Positions 28,454 through 37,540 of a DNA stretch of 64,000 bases are shown piece by piece (within the stretch, counting starts at the first letter, position 1; each line of letters starts with the position of its first letter). The notes beneath the pieces are model-generated. The model worked only from the letters and a program-made list of their open reading frames with translations. It did not search any database and had not been told where the DNA came from. The DNA comes from Flaviramulus basaltis (lineage in GTDB: Bacteria > Bacteroidota > Bacteroidia > Flavobacteriales > Flavobacteriaceae), in assembly GCF_900114265.1 (NCBI RefSeq), contig NZ_FPKV01000002.1, positions 310,001 through 374,000 on the forward strand, written 5' to 3'. The position numbers were made by a program, and so were the translations under genes.

Positions 28454-29266
28454 ATGAGAATAATAAAGTGTCTTCTTCTAACAATTATCGCCTTATCATT
28501 TAGTAACTGTAATAAAACTAAAACATCAAATAATAGTGATGTTATCCCTAAAATGGAAAGCAGAGAATATTATCAACTAAAAGTTTACACTTTCGACACA
28601 GATAGTCAAGTAACAACTACAGACAAATACCTTAAGGAAGCTTATTTACCGGCACTAAAAAAGCTAGGAATTAACAATATTGGTGTATTCAAACCTATAA
28701 TGAGTGAAACAGATTCTATTAAAAGTATCTATGTGCTTATTCCGTTTACTTCAATGGAACAATTTTTAACACTTGAAGATAATATCCACAAAGATTCAAC
28801 CTATTTATTAACAGGAAACAGCTATATAAATGTTAATTACGATAAACAACCGTATCAACGCATTGAGTCTACTTTAATGATGGCTTTCACAGATATGCCA
28901 CAAATGCGTCCTTCAAAATTAGAAAGCCCAAGAGCAGAACGCGTTTATGAATTACGAAGCTATCAATCTGCTACAGAACAGTATTTTAAAAATAAAGTTG
29001 ATATGTTTAACGCTGGTGGTGAAGTTAAACTTTTTGAGAAATTAGAATTTAATGCTGTTTTTTATGCCGAAGTTATTTCTGGATCTAAAATGCCAAACCT
29101 TATGTATATGACGCCGTTTGATAATCAAACAAGTCGTGACGAACATTGGCAAGCGTTTGGAGATTCTCCTGAATGGACAGAGTTAAAAACTATTGAAAAA
29201 TACCAGAATAATGTATCACATATAGATATTGTGTTTCTTTATCCAACTGATTATTCTGATTATTAA
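28454..29266 (+). CDS. NIPSNAP family lipoprotein
   Basis: 270 aa. The signal peptide ends in a lipobox-like SFSNCNK (Cys near residue 19). Two copies of the NIPSNAP ferredoxin-like dimeric alpha-beta fold are evident: one from YYQLKVYTF and one from VYELRSYQS, the second being the stronger match (MFNAGGEVKLFEKL, WQAFGDSPEW). Function in bacteria is unknown. Its stop codon shares the palindrome TTAA with the stop of the convergent FAD/Fe-S gene, a 4-nt overlap. Confidence 0.87.
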   Translation: MRIIKCLLLTIIALSFSNCNKTKTSNNSDVIPKMESREYYQLKVYTFDTDSQVTTTDKYLKEAYLPALKKLGINNIGVFKPIMSETDSIKSIYVLIPFTSMEQFLTLEDNIHKDSTYLLTGNSYINVNYDKQPYQRIESTLMMAFTDMPQMRPSKLESPRAERVYELRSYQSATEQYFKNKVDMFNAGGEVKLFEKLEFNAVFYAEVISGSKMPNLMYMTPFDNQTSRDEHWQAFGDSPEWTELKTIEKYQNNVSHIDIVFLYPTDYSDY

Positions 29267-32172
29267 ACTAAAGCCTCTCTTAAAATAGTTATTGGATGTT
29301 TTGCTTCACGTTGTGTACCATCTTTTATTTGGTGCCTACAACTTGTTCCATTTGCTGAAATAATCACATCTTTTGAAGCTTTTCTAACAGCTGGGAACAA
29401 CGTTTGTTCTCCTATTTGCATGCTCACCTCATAATGTTCTTTTTCGTAGCCAAAACTACCTGCCATACCACAACAACCACTAGGAATGATGGTGACTTTA
29501 TAATTTTTAGGAAGATTTAAAACCGAAAAACTAGAGAGCTGATTGCTCATGGATTTTTGATGGCAATGCCCATGAAACTTAATCGTTTTTGCTTCTAATG
29601 TAAATTGTTCTGGTTTAATATTTCCTAATTCAATTTCTTGCTGAATAAATTCTTCTATTAAAAACGTGTTTTTTGCAATCGCTTCCGCGGAAGTTTTATC
29701 ATCTGCTAATTTTAAATACTCATCTTTAAAAGTATAAATAGCTGAAGGTTCAATACCAATTAAAGGTGTTTCATTTGATATTTTATTTTTGAAGATTGAT
29801 ACGTTTTTATTGGCTAAACCTTTTGCTTGTTCTAACAAGCCTTTTGATAAAAATGCACGACCAGATTCTTCGCTTTTTATCACTTCTACTTTGTAATTTA
29901 ACGCAGTTAAAAGCTGAATAGCATCAACACCAATTTCAGTATCTAAATGATTTGAGAATTCATCATTAAACAAATAAATTATTTTAATATAATTTTTACC
30001 AACTATTTGATTTTTAATATTTTTAAACTCTTTAATTAAAGTTTTATTTGAAATTAAAGGCAAGCTTCTTTCTTTGGCAATACCTAAAAATTTCTTTAAA
30101 ACTGATGATGTAAATCTATTTGAAAATACAAAATTTGTAAGTCTTGGAATGTTACTTCCAATGTTATTTAATTTGTTATTATAAGCAAATAATTTAGTAC
30201 GCAAAGGCACACCATTCGCTTTTTGATATTGGTATTGAAACTCTGCTTTTAAACTTGCCACATCCACACTACTTGGGCATTCGCTCGCACACGCTTTACA
30301 ACTTAAACATAAATCGAAAACGTCTTTTAATTCTTCGTGATTGAATTTATTGGCTTTATCAGAATTGGTTAAAAACTCACGCAAAGCATTTGCTCTAGCT
30401 CTTGTGGTATCTTTTTCATTTCGAGTTGCTCTATAACTCGGGCACATAGTTCCTCCAAATTCAGGAAGTTTTCTGCAATCACCAGAACCATTACACTTTT
30501 CAGCTTCACGTAAAATACCTAGTGATTTTGAAAAATCTAATAATGTCTCAATTTCTGGTTCTTTTCTATCTACTTCGTAACGCAGGCTTTTATCCATAGG
30601 TAATGGATTAATAATTTTCCCTGGATTAAAAATATTATGCGAATCAAAAACAGTTTTTATGCGTTTTAAAATCTCATAGTTTTCCTTACCAATCATTAAA
30701 GAAAGAAACTCCGAACGCACAATACCATCACCATGTTCGCCACTCATAGAGCCTTTATATTTCTTAACAAGATGAGCAACATCGGTTGTTATTTTTCTGA
30801 ACAAAACAACATCTTCTGCTTTCTTTAAATTTAAAACTGGGCGCAAATGTAACTCTCCAGCACCAGCGTGTGCATAATAAATAGCTTCTTGTTTATAGCT
30901 TTTCATTAATGCAGAAAATTCAGAAATATAATGAGACAAATCTGGTAGTGAAACTGCGGTGTCTTCAATACAAGCTGCCGATTTTTTATCGCCAATTATA
31001 TTTCCTAATAAGCCCAATCCAGCACTTCGTAAATTATTGGCTTTATTAATATCGTTCCCTATTAGAATGGGGAATGCATAACTTAATCCAGTGTTTTTAA
31101 TATCTGTTAACAAGTTTACAGCCAAAATTTCAACTTCTTCAAAAGTGTTTGCCCTAACCTCACACATTAAAATAGCTTTGGGATCTCCTTCTATAAAATA
31201 TCTATTTTCTTGCTGAGTTTTGTTGTGTTTTGTACAATCTAAAATGGTTTTATCCATCATTTCACAATTATACAAGTTATGTCTCATAGTAGTTTCAACT
31301 GTACCTAAACAGCTTTCAATACTATCAAAATGTGCTGCAACCATAATACTTTCTTGTGGTGGCAACTTATCTAATTTTAAGGTGATTTGTGTTGTAAATG
31401 CTAACGTACCTTCACTACCCGAAAGCAATTTACACATGTTAAATTTTTCTGATGAATTTGAAAATACTTCGCTTTTAATTAATTCATCAATAGCATATCC
31501 AGTATTTCTACGGTGTATTTCTGGCTTTGGGAAATTTTCAATAATTTGATTTTGAACTATTTCAGGTTTCAACTCATTGTAAATCGTTTTATAAATATGT
31601 CCTTCTAAGGTTTCTAACTTTGTTTTTTCTATAAATTCTTCAACTGATAATTTGCCAAAAACAACCTCACTTCCATCACTTAAAATGGTATGCATTTCCA
31701 ACACCTTATCTCGAGTTACACCATATTGAATTGATGTTGTACCTGATGAATTATTACCAACCATACCACCAATCATACATCTATTTGAGGTGGATGTATT
31801 TGGGCCAAAAAACAACCCGAATGGTTTTAAATAATTATTGAGCTCATCACGCACAACACCAGGTTGTACAGTAATGGTTTGTGCTTTCTCATCAAGCTTT
31901 AAAATTCTAGTAAAGTATTTGGAAACATCAACTACTATACCTTCACCAACACATTGTCCTGCTAAAGAGGTTCCTGCAGTCCTAGGTATTAAAGATGTTT
32001 TATTTACTTCAGCATATTTAATAAGCTGTTTAATATCTTCTATATTTTTAGGGTAAGCGACAGCTAATGGCAATATTCTATATACAGATGCATCTGTGGC
32101 ATATATAGATTTAATTAAATCGTCAAAATATAGTTCACCCGATAAGGTTGATTTTAAGTTTTCTAAAGGCAT
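29263..32172 (-). CDS. FAD-linked oxidase fused to Fe-S/CCG module (D-lactate or 2-hydroxyacid dehydrogenase-like)
   Basis: 969 aa. The N-terminal FAD_binding_4 domain (RTAGTSLAGQCVG, GGMVGNNSSGT) and FAD-oxidase C-terminal domain (SGEHGDGIVRSEFL) resemble GlcD/Dld2. From about residue 550 there is an Fe-S module: C-x5-C-x9-C ending MCPSYRAT, then CLSCKACASECPSSVD, and a C-terminal CCG-type domain (HGHCHQKSM, PSGCCGMAGSFG). This fuses GlcD-like and GlpC/LldE-like functions in one polypeptide, oxidising a 2-hydroxy acid such as D-lactate and passing electrons toward the quinone pool. Monocistronic. The exact substrate is not shown. Confidence 0.92.
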   Translation of the reverse strand: MPLENLKSTLSGELYFDDLIKSIYATDASVYRILPLAVAYPKNIEDIKQLIKYAEVNKTSLIPRTAGTSLAGQCVGEGIVVDVSKYFTRILKLDEKAQTITVQPGVVRDELNNYLKPFGLFFGPNTSTSNRCMIGGMVGNNSSGTTSIQYGVTRDKVLEMHTILSDGSEVVFGKLSVEEFIEKTKLETLEGHIYKTIYNELKPEIVQNQIIENFPKPEIHRRNTGYAIDELIKSEVFSNSSEKFNMCKLLSGSEGTLAFTTQITLKLDKLPPQESIMVAAHFDSIESCLGTVETTMRHNLYNCEMMDKTILDCTKHNKTQQENRYFIEGDPKAILMCEVRANTFEEVEILAVNLLTDIKNTGLSYAFPILIGNDINKANNLRSAGLGLLGNIIGDKKSAACIEDTAVSLPDLSHYISEFSALMKSYKQEAIYYAHAGAGELHLRPVLNLKKAEDVVLFRKITTDVAHLVKKYKGSMSGEHGDGIVRSEFLSLMIGKENYEILKRIKTVFDSHNIFNPGKIINPLPMDKSLRYEVDRKEPEIETLLDFSKSLGILREAEKCNGSGDCRKLPEFGGTMCPSYRATRNEKDTTRARANALREFLTNSDKANKFNHEELKDVFDLCLSCKACASECPSSVDVASLKAEFQYQYQKANGVPLRTKLFAYNNKLNNIGSNIPRLTNFVFSNRFTSSVLKKFLGIAKERSLPLISNKTLIKEFKNIKNQIVGKNYIKIIYLFNDEFSNHLDTEIGVDAIQLLTALNYKVEVIKSEESGRAFLSKGLLEQAKGLANKNVSIFKNKISNETPLIGIEPSAIYTFKDEYLKLADDKTSAEAIAKNTFLIEEFIQQEIELGNIKPEQFTLEAKTIKFHGHCHQKSMSNQLSSFSVLNLPKNYKVTIIPSGCCGMAGSFGYEKEHYEVSMQIGEQTLFPAVRKASKDVIISANGTSCRHQIKDGTQREAKHPITILREALV

Positions 32173-32310
32173 TGAGTTAAAAAATCTATTGATTGCATAA
32201 ATATAAATACAATTTTGGCGTTATTTTTGTAAAAGTATTTTGAATATTCTTAAATGGTCTTTTTAACAGAAGTGACCGTATATATTAATGAACTAAAACT
32301 TTAAAAATTT

Positions 32311-32802
32311 ATGAAAAAATTATTTTTATTATCGTTTGCCTTAATAGGCTTTACATTTGCATCAAGTGCTCAAGAAATTTCAGATAACGCTATTGGTTTA
32401 CGATTAGGTGACAGTGATGGCTTTGGAGCCGAAGTATCTTATCAACGCGCTTTAGGTAGCAACAATCGTTTAGAAGTTGATTTAGGTTGGAGAGATGGTA
32501 GTGATTATGATGGCTTTAAATTAGCTGGTTTATACCAATGGGTTTGGGATTTAGACGGAAGTTTTAACTGGTATGCTGGTGTAGGTGGAGGATTAGGTTC
32601 TTTCAGTTTTGATAACCCAGGAGGAAAAGATATTTCTGATACTTTTGTTTTTGCAGCTGGAGATATAGGTATAGAATACAATTTTGATATTCCATTATTA
32701 ATATCATTAGATTTTAGACCTGAAATTGGTTTTGGAGATGATACATATAATAATAATGATTTAGATTTTGATATTGCTTTAGGTATAAGATATCAGTTTT
32801 AA
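32311..32802 (+). CDS. Small outer-membrane beta-barrel protein
   Basis: 163 aa. A signal peptide (LLSFALIGFTFASSAQ) precedes alternating beta strands ending in Phe (ALGIRYQF), the usual outer-membrane barrel ending. The size suggests an 8-stranded barrel of the OmpA/OmpW-like class. No enzymatic motif is present. It is followed by a strong terminator at 32824, so it forms its own unit. Confidence 0.85.
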   Translation: MKKLFLLSFALIGFTFASSAQEISDNAIGLRLGDSDGFGAEVSYQRALGSNNRLEVDLGWRDGSDYDGFKLAGLYQWVWDLDGSFNWYAGVGGGLGSFSFDNPGGKDISDTFVFAAGDIGIEYNFDIPLLISLDFRPEIGFGDDTYNNNDLDFDIALGIRYQF

Positions 32803-32823
32803 ATAAACCTATAAATAAAATAC

Positions 32824-32851
32824 AAAAAGCACTCAATGGAGTGCTTTTTTT
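32824..32851 (+). terminator. Intrinsic terminator after the barrel gene
   Basis: GCACTC (32829-32834) and GAGTGC (32839-32844) pair around a 4-nt AATG loop. Five A residues precede the stem and seven T residues follow it. It is 22 nt after the stop and should also work on the other strand. Confidence 0.9.
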
Positions 32852-32919
32852 GATTGTGCTAATATTTTAATGAATAACAGAAAGCTAATTTGCTTTTTTA
32901 ATTTATTATGTAGCTAATT

Positions 32920-33528
32920 ATGAAGTTACTATTACAAATATTAATTATAACAATACCTTATCAAATGTTTGCACAAAAAACAATTCCTAATTCAATTAAA
33001 AATGAAGTACATACTGCCCTATCCTACTTCCCTGAATTAAATGAAACTAAAATAGAATTTAAGTTTAAAAAGAATATCAAAAAGTCTACAATGCAGGCTC
33101 AACCTACTTTTAAAAGTTTTTTTAGAAATAGAAAACATAGAAGTTATATTATTTTAATTAGTGAAAAATTCAAAATTACAAACCAAGAATTTTCAACAAA
33201 AGATATTCCGTCAGATATTTTAATTGGGTGGATTGGTCACGAATTAGGTCATGTTATGGATTATCAAACCCGTAGTAATTTAAATTTAATTTGGTTTGGT
33301 ATTAAGTATTTATTATCTGATTCTCATATTGTAGAAGCTGAACGTGCTGCCGATACCTTTGCAGTAAACCAAGGTATGGAAGATTATATTCTAAAAACAA
33401 AGAGTTTTATATTGAACCATGCTGATATTTCTACAACTTATAAAAATAGAATAAAAAGGTTTTATCTATCGCCCGAAGAAATCATGGGAATTGTAAATAG
33501 TCGTGATGTTATTTTAGAAACAAATTAA
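32920..33528 (+). CDS. Small exported HExxH metallopeptidase-like protein
   Basis: 202 aa. A signal peptide (LLLQILIITIPYQMFA) is followed by a short soluble domain holding GHELGHVMDY near residue 107-116 and, about 30 residues on, EAERAADTFAVNQG. HExxH plus a downstream Glu in an E-x3-D setting is the zinc ligand pattern of M48-like gluzincins. The protein is far shorter than HtpX or Ste24 and has no extra transmembrane helices, so it would be a minimal, soluble form. I do not know a characterised homologue. Its stop overlaps the convergent stop of the GH3-auxin gene by 4 nt (TTAA). Confidence 0.75.
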   Translation: MKLLLQILIITIPYQMFAQKTIPNSIKNEVHTALSYFPELNETKIEFKFKKNIKKSTMQAQPTFKSFFRNRKHRSYIILISEKFKITNQEFSTKDIPSDILIGWIGHELGHVMDYQTRSNLNLIWFGIKYLLSDSHIVEAERAADTFAVNQGMEDYILKTKSFILNHADISTTYKNRIKRFYLSPEEIMGIVNSRDVILETN

Positions 33529-35051
33529 GATTTGTTTACAAAATTTTCCCAATCTATAAATTTATCTTCTTTCATAACACGTTCCATTTTTACTTGTCCA
33601 CCTTTTTTCTTATTTCTTTCACTCCAATTATAAAATTTATCAGGAGAAATAACAGAAACTTTAACGCCTTTTAGTGCTTTACTTCTAGCTACTTTATAGT
33701 TTTTGTTTGCCTCTTTGAGAAAACTATCAAGCTCATTTGCAATTTCTTCTTCATTGCTATTTTTAATTTCCGATCCCAAGTACCAACAATGATAAAACTC
33801 TCCATCTTCTAACCTCTTAGCGCAAATTGTATATTCTGGAATTTTAGTTTTAAACTTTTCTTCCAAATGCTTCATAGCATCATCCATTTTGTTAACTGAA
33901 AGTTGAGAACCGACAGTATTCAAAAAGAATTTTGTTCTACCTGTAATTTTTATTTCAGCCTTTTCAACATCAGTAAATTCGATTGTGTCACCAATTAAAT
34001 ATCGCCATGCACCACTTACTGTACTTATAATTAAAATATAATCTTGATTTAGTTCAACATCTTTTAAACCTAATGAAGGAGCTTCATTTTTTAATGACCC
34101 TTCTTCGTTAATATAATCTGGATTAAAAGGAACAAACTCAAAATAAATACCGCTATCTGTATTTAGTTGCATAGCATCGGTTTCTGGCCGCACTTGAGTA
34201 GCTATATAACCTTCTGAAGCTAAATAAGTATCAATTACTGTTACGGGTTTTCCCATTAAGGAATTAAAACTTTTTTCATAAGGCCCAAAAGCTACTCCAC
34301 CAGAGGTATAAACCTGTAAATTTGGCCAAATTTCATGTATATTTTCTAAATTATGATGCTCAATAACTTTTTGTAGCATAAGCTCTATCCAAGCAGGAAT
34401 ACCACTTAATGCGCCTATATACCAATTTTTAGCATTCTTTGCAATATGATTTACACGCTCATCCCAATCGTCAATTTTTGCAATTTCTTCTCCTGGTTTA
34501 TAATATCCTTTAAACCAAAACGGAATATTACTTGCGCTAATCCCGCTAATTTCTCCTTCTAAATGATTGTTTCGTTCTTTTAAATCTATAGAACTCCCTA
34601 ACATCATAATTTCTTTTTCAAAAAAATCTGCCGGTAAATTAAAATTACTAAGCGAAAACACTTGCTTTATGCCAGATTGCCTAATAGCATCAATCATATC
34701 ATCGGTAACAGGAATTCTTTTACTTGATTTTCCTGTTGTGCCTGAACTTAATGCAAAATAAGATGGATTTCCTGGCCAGGTAATATTTTCTTCACCATCA
34801 TGCAACTTATACCACCATTCTTTATTTATTTTATTGTAATCAAAATAAGGAATCATTTTAGAATAAGTTGAGCTAATATTGTCAGAATTAAGTATGTCAT
34901 TAAAATTGTAAAACTTACCAAATTGTGTGTCCTTAGCTTTTTCTAATAATTCCTTTAAGACTTTTTCTTGAGCTTCAGTGTGAATGATTTCTGAAGAAAA
35001 CTTATCTTTTAAATTAATTACACCTTTTATAATATTTCCTAAAATAGCCAT
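33525..35051 (-). CDS. GH3 auxin-responsive promoter family protein (acyl-adenylating ligase)
   Basis: 508 aa. The plant GH3-like fold is recognisable from FALSSGTTGKSSKRIPVT (ATP-binding), VYTSGGVAFGPYEKSF, TYLASEGYIATQ and the hinge region YLIGDTIEF. Plant GH3 enzymes adenylate a carboxylate such as jasmonate or auxin and join it to an amino acid. Bacterial members are widespread in Bacteroidota and their substrate is not known. Single gene with its own 276-bp upstream spacer. Confidence 0.9.
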   Translation of the reverse strand: MAILGNIIKGVINLKDKFSSEIIHTEAQEKVLKELLEKAKDTQFGKFYNFNDILNSDNISSTYSKMIPYFDYNKINKEWWYKLHDGEENITWPGNPSYFALSSGTTGKSSKRIPVTDDMIDAIRQSGIKQVFSLSNFNLPADFFEKEIMMLGSSIDLKERNNHLEGEISGISASNIPFWFKGYYKPGEEIAKIDDWDERVNHIAKNAKNWYIGALSGIPAWIELMLQKVIEHHNLENIHEIWPNLQVYTSGGVAFGPYEKSFNSLMGKPVTVIDTYLASEGYIATQVRPETDAMQLNTDSGIYFEFVPFNPDYINEEGSLKNEAPSLGLKDVELNQDYILIISTVSGAWRYLIGDTIEFTDVEKAEIKITGRTKFFLNTVGSQLSVNKMDDAMKHLEEKFKTKIPEYTICAKRLEDGEFYHCWYLGSEIKNSNEEEIANELDSFLKEANKNYKVARSKALKGVKVSVISPDKFYNWSERNKKKGGQVKMERVMKEDKFIDWENFVNKS

Positions 35052-35327
35052 GAATTATATCTTTTGTTTTATCATTAATAAATATATAATTATTGAAAAG
35101 CTTCTTTTAACCTATTTAAATAAATATATATCGCATTTGAATGCGAACTTTATCATGCAAACAAATTTATTATTAAACAAAAAGACAAGTTCCACATTGA
35201 TTATTTCTTGAGGATTATAGTTAAACTTAACTTTGCAGAAAATTTAACTACATTCGTTAAACAATTGATGGATAAACATTAAAAGCTTTTTATATAAGTA
35301 TTGTACTATTGAAAAAAAACGATTAAA

Positions 35328-36521
35328 GTGAAACATTCCAAGTTAATACTTCCTGTAATCGTAATCTCCCAGTTTTGCTGTACATCACTTTGGTTTGCTG
35401 GTAATGCAGTAATGAACGATCTTATCATAAATTTCAATCTTACAGATAATTCGCTCGGTCACTTAATCTCTGCTGTACAATTTGGATTTATAATAGGGAC
35501 TCTTACTTTTGCTATTTTAACTATAGCTGACCGATTTTCGCCTTCTAAAGTATTTTTAATTTGCGCTATACTTGGTGCATTATTCAATTTAGGTGTAATA
35601 TGGGATGGTAATACTTTAACAAGTTTACTTTTACTTCGCTTTTTTACTGGTTTTTTTCTTGCTGGAATCTATCCTGTAGGCATAAAAATTGCTGCAGATT
35701 ATTATGAAAAAGGGCTTGGTAAATCACTTGGATTTTTAGTTGGCGCATTGGTGATTGGAACAGCATTCCCTCACTTGCTAAAGGAAATGACTGAAACATT
35801 CCCATGGAAATCTATATTGATAGCAACTTCTTCTCTAGCTTTATTTGGTGGTTTATTGATGATAACTATTGTACCTGATGGACCATATCGAAAACCCAGC
35901 CAGAAAACAGATTTGTCAGCTTTTTTTAGTGTATTTAAAAATCATAAATTTCGTTCTGCTGCTTTCGGTTATTTCGGGCATATGTGGGAGTTATATGCTT
36001 TTTGGGCATTTGTACCCAATATACTAAAAACTTATAGTCTTCAGTATTCTCAATCTGTATTTAATATTCCCGTTTTATCATTTTTAATTATTGGAATAGG
36101 TGCCATTGGTTGCATATTTAGCGGTTATTTAGCACAAAAATGGGGAACCAAACAAATAGCATTTATATCACTTCTTTTATCGTGTTTATGTTGCCTCATT
36201 TCTCCTTTTATATTTACTATAGAATTTGAAAACTTATTCATTGGTTTTCTTATTTTTTGGGGAATTGTTGTTATTGTAGATTCTCCTCTTTTCTCAACAT
36301 TAGTGGCTCAAAATGCATCAGCAGAAATAAAAGGAACGGCACTTACAATTGTTAATTGCATTGGTTTTTCCATAACGATAATCAGTATTCAAATAATCAA
36401 TGGAATTATAGAATTAACGGATTCAAATAGCATTTATACAATTTTAGCAATAGGTCCTATTTTTGGTTTGATTGCGTTAAGAAAGGAAAGGAAAGGAAAA
36501 CAATATAGATTGAAAGTCTAA
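35328..36521 (+). CDS. MFS transporter
   Basis: 397 aa, starting at GTG 35328. About 12 transmembrane segments are visible, with the MFS loop features TIADRFSPSKVFL and a second-half counterpart (GYLAQKWGTKQIAF). The segment LRFFTGFFLAGIYPVGIKIAADYYEKG resembles sugar-phosphate or cyanate-type MFS proteins. Substrate unknown. Downstream lies the decayed island at 36.6-38.2 kb. Confidence 0.92.
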   Translation: MKHSKLILPVIVISQFCCTSLWFAGNAVMNDLIINFNLTDNSLGHLISAVQFGFIIGTLTFAILTIADRFSPSKVFLICAILGALFNLGVIWDGNTLTSLLLLRFFTGFFLAGIYPVGIKIAADYYEKGLGKSLGFLVGALVIGTAFPHLLKEMTETFPWKSILIATSSLALFGGLLMITIVPDGPYRKPSQKTDLSAFFSVFKNHKFRSAAFGYFGHMWELYAFWAFVPNILKTYSLQYSQSVFNIPVLSFLIIGIGAIGCIFSGYLAQKWGTKQIAFISLLLSCLCCLISPFIFTIEFENLFIGFLIFWGIVVIVDSPLFSTLVAQNASAEIKGTALTIVNCIGFSITIISIQIINGIIELTDSNSIYTILAIGPIFGLIALRKERKGKQYRLKV

Positions 36522-36630
36522 TAGCTAATTGATTATTTATTTAAAAATAAGATTTACCATCTTAGTGATATAGTGTGGATAAAAACAAATGTCTCTATAC
36601 TTTTGTTAGCATTAATTAAAACCCAATATT

Positions 36631-37337
36631 ATGAATAAATTAATAATGATTTTGACAGTTTTCACTTTAGCATTGTATTCTTGTTCAAATGAGAATGAAA
36701 TAAACAGTCAATATGATAACCAACAGAAATTTATAAAAATAACGGAAATTACAACTCAAGAAACAAATGTTATTGCTGAAGGATACATTGAATATAGCTA
36801 TGGAGAAAATGGATATATAAGCCAACTAATTGCTTCTAGTGGTTACACTAAAAATTACACCTATAATTCTAATAACCAAATTATCAAGATTACATTTCAA
36901 GACAACAGTGATTCCTACTTTATAGATTATAGATTATAGATTATAGATATGTAAATAATTTGATTGTAAGCGAAATATATAGTAATGGGAATATAACAAA
37001 CTATTCTTACAACTCAGAAAATCTACTAACCAGTCTTGAATCTGGTGGTGATGTCTTAACGTTTAATTATGATAATGACGGTAATTTGATAGAGAAATTT
37101 TTTGATTCTCAAATTATAGATTCATTTGAATATGACGGTAAAATAAATCCATTTATCCTACTGGGACCAGAGAATTATAATAAAATAATATTTGAAGGAA
37201 AACATAATATGACTTATAGAATGGATGGCGAGAGAAATATTGTTTATGAATACAATTCGGAGGATTTACCAATAAAATCGACTTACACTGATATAGGGGG
37301 GTTTGTCCAAGTTAGAGAATATTTTTATGAAAATTAA
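36631..37337 (+). pseudogene. Lipoprotein with YD-like repeats, frameshifted by a TATAGAT tandem repeat
   Basis: The 5' part (36631-36939, 102 aa) has a lipoprotein signal (LALYSCSNE) and Tyr-Asn-rich repeats (YIEYSYGENGYISQL, YTYNSNNQIIKI). It stops at TAG 36937. The 3' part continues in another frame from about 36933 to 37337 with the same repeat style (NYSYNSENLLTSL, FNYDNDGNLIEKF, YEYNSEDLPIKS) and has no credible start of its own. The switch occurs in four perfect TATAGAT copies at 36921-36948. With exactly two copies the frame would read through as FIDYRYVNNLIVSE, giving one product of about 230 aa. This is therefore a broken or slipped gene. The repeat type resembles RHS/YD units of cell-surface proteins; function unknown. 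Confidence 0.85.
36921..36948 (+). repeat. Four perfect 7-bp tandem repeats (TATAGAT)
   Basis: TATAGAT occurs four times without interruption. The unit length is not a multiple of three, so each change in copy number shifts the frame. One, three or four copies all end in a stop; only two copies keep the lipoprotein frame open. Confidence 0.95.
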
Positions 37338-37350
37338 AAAACTAATCAAT

Positions 37351-37483
37351 ACTAACACCGTGTAAAAATAACTACTTGGTTCTCGCCTATTCTGAAAATC
37401 CTACGAATTTTCCTCTGGTTTGTTGCGTTTTTAGTAAGTTAGTTACTTGCACATGCAACTATCCTTACACATAAACGTTGTAG
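37351..37483. repeat. 133-bp imperfect palindromic element (attC-like architecture)
   Basis: Outer inverted arms are TAAC-acc-GTGTAA (37353-37365) and TTACAC-ataaac-GTT (37465-37479), that is, two short paired boxes on each side separated by unpaired spacers. Inside are smaller hairpins such as GAAAAT/ATTTTC (37394-37412) and TTGCA/TGCAA (37447-37458). This two-box layout recalls attC sites of integron cassettes and also resembles long intergenic repeats I associate with flavobacterial genomes. No integrase gene is in the window. It lies between two damaged genes. Confidence 0.55.
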
Positions 37484-37540
37484 TACATTTTGAGGCGTCC
37501 TGAATAAAGGTTACATAATTTAACACAATTATGTATAAAA

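Noticed and set aside
36960-37337. Separate 125-aa gene starting at TTG 36960
   Set aside because: Its frame is open upstream to 36933, continues the repeat pattern of the preceding lipoprotein, and has no ribosome binding site. It is better seen as the 3' half of one broken gene.
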